A DNA stretch of 64,000 nt from Mariprofundus erugo (GTDB taxonomy: Bacteria; Pseudomonadota; Zetaproteobacteria; Mariprofundales; Mariprofundaceae): the NCBI RefSeq assembly GCF_005818865.1, contig NZ_VBRY01000001.1, forward strand, positions 186,001-250,000, written 5' to 3'. Under the pieces are notes generated by a model. It was not told where the DNA came from. It was given only the letters and a program-made list of their open reading frames with translations, and made no database searches. Of this stretch, positions 6,747-15,149 are shown piece by piece. The translations under genes were made by a program, and so were the position numbers. Every line of letters begins with the position of its first letter. Position 1 is the first letter of the stretch.

Positions 6747-7286
6747 ATGAAAAGCCTTCTGTTACTGTTACTGATGCTCCCTGCGCTGGCCTGTGCACAG
6801 GCATGTCCGCCACTGCTCGATCAGCGGGTGGAAACACTCGATGAGCACGAGCCTGTACAACTGTGCGAGCGATATGCGGGAAAAGTGCTGTTGATTGTGA
6901 ATACGGCCAGCCGCTGCATGTTTACGCCCCAATATGAAGGACTGGAAAGCCTCTATGAGCAATATCGCGAAGAGGGGCTGGTGGTGCTCGGGTTTCCCTC
7001 CAACGACTTCGGTAATCAGGAGCCGGGTTCGGAAGCCGAGGTCAAACAGTTCTGCAGCCTGACCTATGAAGTGAAGTTCCCGATGTTTTCCAAAACCACG
7101 GTCATCGGCAACAGTGCCTCGCCATTGTACAGGGAACTCGCAGCCGCGGCCGGTGAGGCTCCCGGCTGGAACTTTCACAAATATCTGATCGGCAGGGATG
7201 GCCGCCTGATTGACAGCTTTGCCAGCAACATCAAACCGCAGAGCGAACAACTGCAGTCGGCCATCCGGCAGGCACTGGCACAATGA
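6747..7286 (+). CDS. Exported glutathione-peroxidase-family protein (2-Cys, probably thioredoxin-dependent)
   Basis: Reduces hydrogen or lipid peroxides. The start is set at the second ATG (6747), six bases after a strong AAGGAGG; the ATG at 6741 touches that site. Residues 1-18 are a hydrophobic signal peptide, so it acts outside the cytoplasm. The peroxidatic Cys57 lies in VNTASRCMFTPQYEGL, and Gln91 (NDFGNQEPG), Trp141 and Asn142 (WNFHKYLIG) complete the catalytic tetrad. The usual GFPCNQF cysteine is Ser85, but Cys103 in QFCSLTYEVKFP sits 46 residues after the active Cys, the position of the resolving cysteine of thioredoxin-dependent Gpx. It precedes the BLUF-PsiE gene by 57 nt and is divergent from the MerR regulator; both suggest a photo-oxidative stress role. 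Confidence 0.9.
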   Translation: MKSLLLLLLMLPALACAQACPPLLDQRVETLDEHEPVQLCERYAGKVLLIVNTASRCMFTPQYEGLESLYEQYREEGLVVLGFPSNDFGNQEPGSEAEVKQFCSLTYEVKFPMFSKTTVIGNSASPLYRELAAAAGEAPGWNFHKYLIGRDGRLIDSFASNIKPQSEQLQSAIRQALAQ

Positions 7287-7343
7287 GCCGCCTGACATGA
7301 TCGCGTTAACCTGCGCATTCGGTTGCAGGGCAGGTGATCAGCC

Positions 7344-8222
7344 ATGATCCGGCTGGTCTATGTCAGCGTTGCCAGTGAGCCGTTCGATGAGCAGAAGCTG
7401 CTGCAGCTGCTTGCCAAATCGAGAGCCAATAACACAAGGCTTGGTATCAGCGGCCAGCTGATTTACAGCGAAGGCACCTTTATGCAGGTGCTCGAGGGGC
7501 CGGCTGACGCAGTCGACGCCACCTTTGAGCGCATCAAAAAAGATACCCGCCATCAGCATATCAACCTGATCGAGCGCAGCACGATCGACCAGCGTGAATT
7601 CCCGGAATGGAGTATGGGCTTCAAATCCATGAGCAGGGAAGAGCTCGATGCATTTGACGAGATGGGCTACCAGTTTGCCGAGGATGTCAGTGGCAATCGG
7701 CGGCTTCATGATCGCCTGTTCGTCACGCAGCTGATGAAATATGTCAAAAAGCAGCATGTCTCGGAACTGGCCAGGGACGTGCTGGAGATGGATCGGGACG
7801 ATAAATCACTGATCTACTGGCTCAATCAACTGGTGCGCTACTCGGTCATGCTGCTGGCGATCCTGATGGCGGTGGTGGTTTTGTATGGAGTAGCCGATGT
7901 CGGCTACGGCCTGTACGAGATCATGCTGAATCGGCCCGAACAACTGATGACCATGAGCGGTATCACCAGTACATTTGCTTCGTTTCTGGCCGTGCTGATC
8001 GCGGTCGATATTTTCATCAATATCTCGCTCTATGTGCGCAAGCATGTGCTGGCTGTGCGCCTGGTGGTTGCAACCGCGCTGATGGCGATCGCGAGAAAGA
8101 TCGTGGTGCTCGAATTCACCGATATTGAGCCGATCTATATTTTCGCTATGGCGCTGCTGGTCGCAGCCCTCGGTTTCAGTTACTATTTTTTATCCAGACT
8201 CGGTAATCTTGAGCCATCTTAG
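7344..8222 (+). CDS. BLUF-PsiE fusion: predicted membrane-bound blue-light sensor
   Basis: A 292-residue protein joining two families. Residues 1-93 are a BLUF flavin photoreceptor domain with every photocycle residue in place: Tyr6 (RLVYVS), Asn30 (SRANNTRLGISG), Gln48 (FMQVLEGP), Trp89 and Met91 (PEWSMGF). These keep exactly the spacing of AppA Tyr21/Asn45/Gln63/Trp104/Met106. Residues 94-160 form a mostly helical linker. Residues 160-285 hold four predicted membrane helices (about 166-190, 207-230, 236-256, 264-283) with the PsiE-family signature around AVRLVVATALMAIARKIVVLEF. PsiE is a phosphate-starvation-inducible membrane family of unknown function. No EAL, GGDEF or cyclase output is present. 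Being next to a BluR/LitR-type MerR gene, I infer that light changes the linker or membrane part, which then releases or recruits the regulator. Confidence 0.88.
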   Translation: MIRLVYVSVASEPFDEQKLLQLLAKSRANNTRLGISGQLIYSEGTFMQVLEGPADAVDATFERIKKDTRHQHINLIERSTIDQREFPEWSMGFKSMSREELDAFDEMGYQFAEDVSGNRRLHDRLFVTQLMKYVKKQHVSELARDVLEMDRDDKSLIYWLNQLVRYSVMLLAILMAVVVLYGVADVGYGLYEIMLNRPEQLMTMSGITSTFASFLAVLIAVDIFINISLYVRKHVLAVRLVVATALMAIARKIVVLEFTDIEPIYIFAMALLVAALGFSYYFLSRLGNLEPS

Positions 8223-8259
8223 CTGTCCTATGCCCCGACTCAGACTCCTTCTATATTAC

Positions 8260-8405
8260 GGGGTCTGGCTTAATGGGATGGTTCGTCCCGCTCCTCAAAC
8301 GGCATCGCAATGGAGTCCAGGGTCAGGTCTCGCCTGGCGCATTTGCGGTTACGGGGGCATGCTTGATAATTTGGTGTTTTAACGGGATCGGAGTCAGGTC
8401 GTGCT
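8260..8405 (+). repeat. Degenerate REP-like fragments
   Basis: Three short copies resembling the RAYT repeat core lie here: GGGGTCTGGCTTA (8260-8272), GGGTCAGGTCTCG (8320-8332) and GGAGTCAGGTCGTGCTTGA (8390-8408). The phrase TTAATGGGAT-GTTC occurs on both sides (about 8271 and 8434). No gene is visible in the gap 8223-8474. These look like remnants left by the REP transposase. Confidence 0.5.
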
Positions 8406-8474
8406 TGATGCATTGATCAACAATATAAGCGGTTTAATGGGATCGTTCCGGTTGCGGATGGTGGCGAGTCGGCG

Positions 8475-9551
8475 GTGAGAAAATACCTCTTCATGATTCC
8501 GGTGATGGTTTCGCTGTTCTTTGCAGCAGCGGGCGGGCAGCAGGCGTGGGGAGGAGAGGGGCTGGTCCCTGGCAAGCCGTATCAGCTATCTCTTAATGGA
8601 CTCAGGCAAACCATTCTGATTCACGCCAACAACAGCGCCAATCCGGTTTTGCTCGTACTTCATGGTGGCCCTGGTTATGCCATGCTTCCATTGATGCATC
8701 GACTTCATCCGCAACTGGAGGACGCATTCACCGTCGTCAACTGGGATCAGCGCGGGGCCGGCCTGTCGCCGGAGAGCGATCCGGCCCGCTTAACATTGCA
8801 TCAGCTGGTAGAGGACGCTCACGCATTGAGCCGATGGTTGATGGCGCGATTTGGCCAGCGAAAAATTTATCTTCTGGGGCACTCATTCGGAACCGTCATC
8901 GGACTTAAGCTGATCAAGCAGTATCCCGATGATTATTTCGCTTTCATCGGGGCAGGGCAAACGATCAGTGTGATCAAAAATGAGCAATACAGTTACGACC
9001 GGGTCAGTCAGCAGGCGAAGAACCATGCCGATACAGAGGCGATACAGCTGCTGCATGCCATCGGTCGGCCGGGTAACGACGGGGAGTATCCCGGAAAGAT
9101 ACCGGATCAATACGCCGATACCTTTGATGATCCTTCGGAGGTGACGATGTTTTATGTCGGCCATGATGGCGGCGAGGTTTATGGCTCTGAGTCGTCCGAT
9201 GAGATCGATGCGTTGATTCTTGATTCCGGCCTTTACGATAAAAATGACTGGCTCAAGCGCTGGAAGTTTTCACAATCCCTGTTTAATGATCCCGATGTGT
9301 GGCGATTTGATGCCACTGATGAAAGTCAGGGCTTCCAATCTTTCAGGGTGCCGGTCTATTTCTTCATGGGGCAGTACGATTACGACACCCCGGTCAATCT
9401 CTTTGAGACATATTACCCCTTGATCCACTCCCGCAAGCAGTACATTCGCTTTGAGCACTCGGCCCATTTTCCGTTCTATGAAGAGCCGGCAAAATTCCGG
9501 TCTGAGTTGCTCAGGATTAAATCGGATACACAGGCCGGTGGCAGCTCTTGA
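8475..9551 (+). CDS. Exported alpha/beta hydrolase (S33 proline-iminopeptidase-like)
   Basis: A 358-residue hydrolase with an N-terminal signal peptide (MIPVMVSLFFAAAGGQQAWG). It shows the oxyanion-loop motif LHGGPGYA and NWDQRGAGLS, the nucleophile elbow LLGHSFGT, an acid in MGQYDYDTP and the catalytic His in EHSAHFPFYEEP. HGGPG plus DQRGAG is characteristic of the proline iminopeptidase/tricorn-interacting-factor branch of S33. The substrate cannot be told; esters or N-terminal prolyl peptides are possible. It appears to be a single-gene unit between REP debris and a toxin-antitoxin pair. Confidence 0.85.
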   Translation: MRKYLFMIPVMVSLFFAAAGGQQAWGGEGLVPGKPYQLSLNGLRQTILIHANNSANPVLLVLHGGPGYAMLPLMHRLHPQLEDAFTVVNWDQRGAGLSPESDPARLTLHQLVEDAHALSRWLMARFGQRKIYLLGHSFGTVIGLKLIKQYPDDYFAFIGAGQTISVIKNEQYSYDRVSQQAKNHADTEAIQLLHAIGRPGNDGEYPGKIPDQYADTFDDPSEVTMFYVGHDGGEVYGSESSDEIDALILDSGLYDKNDWLKRWKFSQSLFNDPDVWRFDATDESQGFQSFRVPVYFFMGQYDYDTPVNLFETYYPLIHSRKQYIRFEHSAHFPFYEEPAKFRSELLRIKSDTQAGGSS

Positions 9552-9631
9552 TTTACGCAGTTCCGGAAGGGAGCCGACGGTTGCGGATTAACATTCAACA
9601 GGGGGCGGTCCATGGCTCGCCCTGGCGAAAT

Positions 9632-10030
9632 TCAGATCCAGTTTTGTAAACGGAGTCCTGGCACGCGAGCAAATTCTTTTTCGTTATTGGTGACGAGGAT
9701 GAGGCCCATGGAGCGGGCATGTCCGGCGATCATCATGTCATACGGGCCGATTGGCTGGCCAATATTGTAGAGTTCCGCACGAAGCTGACCGAAGTGTTCT
9801 GTGGCGTGTTCATCGAAAGGTACGATTTCCAGGCGGGCGACAAGCCCTTGAATATCAGCGAGGTTTCTTTCCGGCTGTGAGGAGCGCTCAGCACCATAAA
9901 CAAGCTCGCCGAACGTGACAGAAGAGATGCACATTTGCCCGTCATGCAATTTGAACGTATCGCGGACATGCGCCGGACGATTTTTGATTGTGTAAATCAC
10001 GATATTGGTATCGAGCATGTATTTAAGCAT
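9632..10030 (-). CDS. vapC: VapC-type PIN-domain toxin (RNase)
   Basis: A 132-residue PIN-domain ribonuclease, the toxin of a type II toxin-antitoxin pair that cleaves tRNA or rRNA. The acidic metal-binding residues are present: Asp7 (MLDTNIVIY), Glu42 (SSVTFGELVYGAE) and Asp98 (IGPYDMMIAGHA), followed by the usual LVTNNEKEFARVPGL end. It starts 3 nt after the antitoxin stop, the typical coupled order antitoxin then toxin. Length and motifs are those of an intact family member. Confidence 0.95.
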   Translation of the reverse strand: MLKYMLDTNIVIYTIKNRPAHVRDTFKLHDGQMCISSVTFGELVYGAERSSQPERNLADIQGLVARLEIVPFDEHATEHFGQLRAELYNIGQPIGPYDMMIAGHARSMGLILVTNNEKEFARVPGLRLQNWI

Positions 10031-10033
10031 GGT

Positions 10034-10270
10034 TTACAGCGCTTCTCTCTGCTGATCGGGCCCCTGTTCGCGCTCTGTCATAAAGTCATTGGAAACGCCT
10101 GTGCCGGCAAACCATTGATCCCATGACTCTCCGGCAGGTGTAATGATGCGGGTGTTGCCAATTGCAATAATATCGACATCTCGAATCGAGTCGGGCAGGG
10201 CAATCGCTTTTGGCAGTCGAACAGCCTGAGTCTTGTTGGACTTGAATATGGTGGTATGTGCAACTTTCAT
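10034..10270 (-). CDS. vapB: VapB-type antitoxin
   Basis: A 78-residue antitoxin; ATG 10270 has GGAGG six bases upstream. The N-terminus is an AbrB/SpoVT-like swapped-hairpin DNA-binding domain (KVAHTTIFKSNKTQAVRLPKAIALPD), and the C-terminus carries the toxin-wrapping segment (ITPAGESWDQWFAG). It would neutralise VapC and, with it, repress the operon by binding the palindrome at 10305-10329. Confidence 0.92.
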   Translation of the reverse strand: MKVAHTTIFKSNKTQAVRLPKAIALPDSIRDVDIIAIGNTRIITPAGESWDQWFAGTGVSNDFMTEREQGPDQQREAL

Positions 10271-10304
10271 AGCATCCTCCAAAGGCAATGCCTATGCTAG
10301 CTTC

Positions 10305-10329
10305 GTGGATATATCAATGGTATATCCAC
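10305..10329. promoter_or_regulatory. VapBC operator palindrome
   Basis: GTGGATATA (10305-10313) and TATATCCAC (10321-10329) form a perfect 9-bp inverted repeat with a 7-nt centre, 35 nt upstream of the vapB start. Its place and symmetry suit the autoregulatory operator of a VapBC pair. Confidence 0.65.
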
Positions 10330-10333
10330 GCGC

Positions 10334-10353
10334 CGGGGTCAGGTCTTGATTGG
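10334..10353 (+). repeat. REP-like fragment
   Basis: GCCGGGGTCAGGTCTTGATT shares the GGGGTCAGG-TTGA core with the RAYT-flanking repeats at 3791 and 4768. It sits alone between vapBC and the kinase cluster. Confidence 0.45.
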
Positions 10354-10474
10354 CTAGTTTTCGCAGGTGGACAGGTTGGGATGGCGTCGCAGCACAGCAT
10401 ATGCGGCTGATCTGCGCAAACAGGTAGTGCGGTGCATGTGCATCACTGATGTGACCGGATCATGCAGCCTGTGC

Positions 10475-13400
10475 TTACAGCTCTCCCAATACAGCCAGCT
10501 CCTTGATGACCGGTTTGATGGACATAACCACATTGGCCAGCAGCGCATCCATCATCTCCTCCGGTGCACCGGCTTCGCATGCTGACTCCAGCTCTTTGGC
10601 AGCACGCTCCACAGCATCGGCACATACGCTGCCTGCAATACCCTTGAGCGAGTGGGCCAGACGAAACGGGGCATCGGGATCACTCTTGTCTGCCTGAGCT
10701 GCCCGGAACTGTGCTTCCACATCACCATAGCGATCCCTGAAGTTGATCAGCAGTTTGCGATAGGTTTTGGGGAATACCATCATGGCCAGGCCGCGTTCGA
10801 CATCAATGCCGGGAATAGCGGGGATCACCGCTGCCTTCTCTTCCTGGCCGTTCTGGTTGCCACCACCCGGAGCAATCCATTTGGCGATGGTTTCCAGCAT
10901 CAGTTTCACGTTAACCGGCTTGGCGATGTAGTCATTCATGCCGACATGAACCATTTTATCGTGCTCTTCAGCCAGGATGTTGGCGGTCAGGGCAATCACC
11001 GGCAGCTCCCTGGTTTGAGCATTCCGGCGAATCTGCAGGGTTGCTTCATAGCCATCCATGACCGGCATCTGGCAATCCATCAATACGCCATCAAAGTTGT
11101 GCTGTGCAAGCATATCAAGTGCTTCCCGGCCATCGTTGGCCGCCATCACGATCAGGCCATAGGAGGAGAGAATCTCAACCAGCAGTTCCTGATTGATGTC
11201 ATTATCCTCAACCAGCAACACCCTGGCACCACGCAGACCGGCGAGGCCCCTGACCGACTCTTCCTGACTGTTCTGTTCAGCGGCGCTGTTGTCCTGCCTG
11301 TTCGGCAGCACTCTTTGCGCGCTACGGGCAGGCTGATCGCCGCTTCCCGGTACCACCCATTTGGCGATGGTTTCCAGCATGACTTTGACATTAATCGGCT
11401 TGGCGATGTAGTCGTTCATACCAGCCTCAATCACTTTTTCACGCTCATCGGCCAGTGCATTGGCGGTCATGGCAATGACCGGCAGGCCCCGAAGCTGAAG
11501 CGTCTGGCGGATCTGGCGGGTTGCCTCATAGCCATCCATCACGGGCATCTGGCAATCCATCAGCACGCCATCAAAGGCTTGTCGGGCCAGCAGATTCATC
11601 GCTTCGCGCCCGTCACTGGCGGCGGTGACGATCAGACCATGGGAGGTGAGCAGTTCAGTTGCCAGCTCCTGATTGATCTCATTGTCCTCAACCAGCAGAA
11701 CCCGGGCACCACGCAGGCTGGCAATGGATTTTGCCATGTGCTCCTGACGACTTTTTTCACTGCCTGCCAGCTCCGGCGCATCGAGCGGTTGCACCTTCAG
11801 GCGGGCGGTAAAGTTGAAACGGCTGCCCACTCCTTTTTCGCTTTCAACCCAGATGTCGCCACCCATCATATCGACGATTTTTTTGGATACGGCCAGGCCA
11901 AGGCCGCTGCCGCCATACTTGCGCGTGGTTGAGCTGTCGACCTGACTAAACGACTGGAACAGCCGTTTCTGCTCCTGCGCATTCATACCAATGCCTGTAT
12001 CAGTGACGGAAAAAAGCAGCAGGGTTTCGACATCATCACGACCGGCAAGCGACACCTGCAGCGATACCTCGCCACCGTCGTGGCTGAATTTTACAGCATT
12101 GCTGACCAGATTGATGATCACCTGGCCCAAACGAAGCGGATCGCCGATCAGCCAGTCGGGTACATCGGCAGATACATCCGTGGTAACCCTGATACCTCTC
12201 TCGGCGGCGCGTATGGAGATCAGATTCACCATGTTATCGATGACATCGGAGAGGTGGAACGGAATGCTCTCGATGCTCATCTTGCCCGCTTCAATTTTCG
12301 AGAAGTCGAGAACATCGTTGATGATGCCTAACAGGTATTCGGCCGACTGGTGCGCCTTGCTGATATAGTTGCGCTGCTTTTCATCAAGCTCCGTCTCCAG
12401 AGCCAGATGGGTCATGCCGATAATGCCATTCATCGGGGTGCGAATTTCATGGCTCATATTGGCCAGAAACTCCGACTTCGACTGGTTGGCTGATTCGGCT
12501 GCCTCCTTGGCCTTCAGGATCTCCTGTTCGGCCTTGATGCGCTCCTCGACACTGCGGATGACACCGACCGTGCCGATATACTCGCGCTGGTTGTTGTTCG
12601 AATCGTACATGCCGATGCTGTTGACCTCGACGTAGGCGATATCGTTGCCCAGCGGTTTGAGTTCAACATGGTCGGCTGGCGTGCCTGCCTTGGTTCTGAT
12701 GCGTAGCTGCAAACCATTGGTCGAGCGTTCCCCCCGGCGCCGTTCATCGAATACCTTGAAGTTGAAAGGGCCGCTCTGATGGTCGGACTTTTTCAGCAGG
12801 CAGGCCTTGCGGACGACAGCCTCACGGCTGACATTGTTGATATCCTCAGGGTAGATAATCTCGCTGAAATGTTTGCCCAGCAGATCTGACTTGTCGTAGC
12901 CATACTGATGAATGGCATCATTCAGGAAGGTGAAACAGCCATGGGTATCGATTTTGTACACCACATCGGGTACTGCCTGTACGAGCGATCTGAACCACTC
13001 TTCAGAGGCGGTCAGCGAGTCGACGGTTTGCTCAAGTTTGGCATTGCTGCTTGCCAGCTCCCGTGTCCGCTCCTCCACACGCAGGGCAAGGCCGGATCGT
13101 TCACCAGCAAGTGTCTCAAGCATGCGTGACTGTTCGAGTGAATAGCGAATGGAGCGGCCGAGGGTTGCTGCTTCAAGGCCGTTTTTGACCAGATAATCGG
13201 AGGCTCCTGCGGCCAGTGCCGCCTGATCCACCTCAGGGTCTCCCTGACCGGTCAGCATAATAATCGGAGCCAGACTGCCGGCCGCGCGCGCGTTATTGAG
13301 AAGTTCGATGCCTGATCGGGCATTGAGACGGTAGTCGAGCAGATAAACATCATGGGCCTGAAGCTGCAGACCCTTCAGGCCATCTTCATAATTATCGACC

Positions 13401-13528
13401 CACTCAAGGTCGAAGCTTCTGTCTGCAATGTCGTCCAGCAGATCACGGGTGATGAGGTAATCTTCCTCATCATCGTCGACCAGCAACACCCTGACCGGTT
13501 TGCCGGACAAGGAATGTCTATCATTCAT
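10475..13528 (-). CDS. Hybrid sensor kinase: REC-PAS-HisKA-HATPase-REC-REC-HPt
   Basis: A 1017-residue soluble phosphorelay protein. Order: receiver 1 (13-130, Asp65 in VYLLDYRL), a coiled coil (about 135-175), PAS (176-325), HisKA with His360 in [15 protein letters not shown], HATPase (about 460-580, DTGIG and GGSGLGLAV), receiver 2 (605-725, Asp658), receiver 3 (765-885, Asp818), and a C-terminal HPt domain with His959 in [12 protein letters not shown]. No membrane segment is seen. Starting with a receiver means it is probably driven by the kinases upstream in the same cluster, then passes phosphate internally to the HPt. Receivers 2 and 3 are nearly the same sequence, repeating with a period of 160 residues, which points to a recent internal duplication. 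No DNA-binding output is present. Confidence 0.93.
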   Translation of the reverse strand: MNDRHSLSGKPVRVLLVDDDEEDYLITRDLLDDIADRSFDLEWVDNYEDGLKGLQLQAHDVYLLDYRLNARSGIELLNNARAAGSLAPIIMLTGQGDPEVDQAALAAGASDYLVKNGLEAATLGRSIRYSLEQSRMLETLAGERSGLALRVEERTRELASSNAKLEQTVDSLTASEEWFRSLVQAVPDVVYKIDTHGCFTFLNDAIHQYGYDKSDLLGKHFSEIIYPEDINNVSREAVVRKACLLKKSDHQSGPFNFKVFDERRRGERSTNGLQLRIRTKAGTPADHVELKPLGNDIAYVEVNSIGMYDSNNNQREYIGTVGVIRSVEERIKAEQEILKAKEAAESANQSKSEFLANMSHEIRTPMNGIIGMTHLALETELDEKQRNYISKAHQSAEYLLGIINDVLDFSKIEAGKMSIESIPFHLSDVIDNMVNLISIRAAERGIRVTTDVSADVPDWLIGDPLRLGQVIINLVSNAVKFSHDGGEVSLQVSLAGRDDVETLLLFSVTDTGIGMNAQEQKRLFQSFSQVDSSTTRKYGGSGLGLAVSKKIVDMMGGDIWVESEKGVGSRFNFTARLKVQPLDAPELAGSEKSRQEHMAKSIASLRGARVLLVEDNEINQELATELLTSHGLIVTAASDGREAMNLLARQAFDGVLMDCQMPVMDGYEATRQIRQTLQLRGLPVIAMTANALADEREKVIEAGMNDYIAKPINVKVMLETIAKWVVPGSGDQPARSAQRVLPNRQDNSAAEQNSQEESVRGLAGLRGARVLLVEDNDINQELLVEILSSYGLIVMAANDGREALDMLAQHNFDGVLMDCQMPVMDGYEATLQIRRNAQTRELPVIALTANILAEEHDKMVHVGMNDYIAKPVNVKLMLETIAKWIAPGGGNQNGQEEKAAVIPAIPGIDVERGLAMMVFPKTYRKLLINFRDRYGDVEAQFRAAQADKSDPDAPFRLAHSLKGIAGSVCADAVERAAKELESACEAGAPEEMMDALLANVVMSIKPVIKELAVLGEL

Positions 13529-13620
13529 ATGCTTTGCACCTTACATGGCCCTGTTGCTGTGACTGAGTTCCGGCGCCTTCAATGCTCCCTGTCATTTCGC
13601 TATTTTTGCCGATCATGGCC

Positions 13621-14088
13621 TCAGGCGCCATTGTTATTTTCAGGTAACTCGACAATTTCAAACCAGTATACCTTCAGTGCCCGCATGATATTGACCAGAC
13701 CATCGAAAGTGACCGGTTTGGTGATATAGGAGCTGGCGCCGAGATCGTAGCTGCGAAGAATATCCTCATCGGCTTCCGATGTGGTCAGTATAACCACCGG
13801 CAGGGTTTTAAGCATTGGATCGGCTTTGATCTCCTCCAGAGCCTCCCGGCCATCCTTGCGTGGCATGTTCAGGTCAAGAAGGATCAGCCCCGGTCTGGGC
13901 GAGTCTTTCGGGTCGGCAAATTTGCCTCGCCGTTTCAGATAATCGATCAGCTCCTCGCCATCTTCAACAAAGCGCAAATCGTTGGCCAGTCGCGCTTCCT
14001 CCAGCGCCTCCTCGGCCAGCATGCGATCTTCCGGATCATCATCCGCCATCAGGATGGTAATCGGTTCGCCGGGCTTGAATTTCATCAT
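13621..14088 (-). CDS. Single-domain response regulator (Rcp1/CheY-like)
   Basis: A 155-residue stand-alone receiver. The ATG at 14088 overlaps the TAA of the upstream kinase (TAATG) and follows GGAGGAG. The acidic pocket is at residues 16-18 (ADDDPED), the phospho-acceptor is Asp72 in ILLDLNMPRKDG, the switch Thr is in VVILTTSEAD and the Lys in YITKPVTFDG. The long insertion before the Asp (KRRGKFADPKDSPRP) is typical of Rcp1-type regulators paired with phytochrome-like kinases carrying the ASHDL-EPLRK H-box, which is what the upstream gene encodes. Translational coupling supports that pairing. Confidence 0.93.
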   Translation of the reverse strand: MMKFKPGEPITILMADDDPEDRMLAEEALEEARLANDLRFVEDGEELIDYLKRRGKFADPKDSPRPGLILLDLNMPRKDGREALEEIKADPMLKTLPVVILTTSEADEDILRSYDLGASSYITKPVTFDGLVNIMRALKVYWFEIVELPENNNGA

Positions 14089-15149
14089 TACTCTCCTCCT
14101 CGGTTGTGACAAACTGGCAGGGTCACTATAAATTCAGCACCGCTGCCCGGTGTTGCGAACGCACGTATTTCACCGCCATGGCGTTCGGCAATCCGGCGAC
14201 AAACAGCGAGCCCGATACCTGCCCCGGGGTATTGAGTACGGCCGTGTAATCGCTGAAACAACTGAAATACCTTTTCAGCATGTTCCTGAGCAAAGCCCAT
14301 GCCATTGTCCTTGACTTTCATCGTCAGCTGATTGCCTTCGACTTTGGCTGAAACAGCAATGATCGGCCGTACGCCTTCATGGTGAAATTTCAGTGCATTG
14401 GTCAGCAGGTGTTGCAGCAGCTGACGGATCTGGTCGCAATCAGCCTCAATCACGGGTAAATCGCCAACGGCGATGCGTGCCTCTGTCGGTGTGGTCAATT
14501 TATGCAGGCGCTCAACCTGCTCAAGACAGATCAGCTTCAGGTCACAGCTGGCGGGTGGTTTGCCCCGGGTGTTGACGCGCGAGTATTCAAGCAGCCCGTT
14601 GAGAAACTCCTGCATGCGAGCGCTCGCATGCAGCATCCGTTCCAGGTAGTCCTGGCCTTTTTCATCGAGATCATGGCTGTATTTCTGCTGCAGTCGTTCG
14701 CCGAATGCCTGCACCTTGCGCAGTGGCTCCATCAGGTCGTGCGAGGCGATGTAGGCAAACTCCTGCAACTCCTTTTCACAACGGGCAAGTTGCTGCTGCA
14801 GATGTTGCTCCGGCTGTTCAATGATCAGTACGCCATCCCGTTCACCGGCCTGATCGTTGCTCAGGGTTGAGTATTCCCGGATGTGATACATCGCGGCGGA
14901 TTCGCCCAGCAGCCTGTAGGATGCCTCACTTCTGCCGGTTTCCAGCTCGCCGAAGCGGGTGATCACGGCATCCCGGTCGGACGGATGAATATGTTCGAAG
15001 TAGTTGTCACCCGGGGCAAGAGCAAGACGGGTGCAGTGCTCCGCTGCACCGGACATGGTCAATATACGGCCATCCGCTCGCCACCGCACGAGGATGACCG
15101 GAGCCAGCTGTAAAAGCGTCTGCATCTTTTCCGGGTTAGTCATGCGCAT
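14088..15149 (-). CDS. PAS sensor histidine kinase (phytochrome-type H-box)
   Basis: A 353-residue cytoplasmic kinase: PAS-like domain (about 8-110), a short coiled coil, HisKA with His137 in FAYIASHDLMEPLRKV, and HATPase (VKDNGMGFAQEHAEKVF, YPGAGIGLAVCRRIAERHGG). The start overlaps the upstream kinase gene by 14 nt; an ATG at 15143 is the alternative. With the Rcp1-like regulator it forms a classical pair. Its kinase core is a close paralogue of that of the next gene upstream (same ASHDL-EPLRK and ERLH motifs), so the two probably arose by duplication and may share the regulator. Confidence 0.92.
   Translation of the reverse strand: MRMTNPEKMQTLLQLAPVILVRWRADGRILTMSGAAEHCTRLALAPGDNYFEHIHPSDRDAVITRFGELETGRSEASYRLLGESAAMYHIREYSTLSNDQAGERDGVLIIEQPEQHLQQQLARCEKELQEFAYIASHDLMEPLRKVQAFGERLQQKYSHDLDEKGQDYLERMLHASARMQEFLNGLLEYSRVNTRGKPPASCDLKLICLEQVERLHKLTTPTEARIAVGDLPVIEADCDQIRQLLQHLLTNALKFHHEGVRPIIAVSAKVEGNQLTMKVKDNGMGFAQEHAEKVFQLFQRLHGRTQYPGAGIGLAVCRRIAERHGGEIRAFATPGSGAEFIVTLPVCHNRGGE

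Noticed and set aside
10652-11932. 426-codon plus-strand frame opposite the hybrid kinase
   Set aside because: Mirror of the receiver and kinase coding sequence; no ribosome-binding site or domain.
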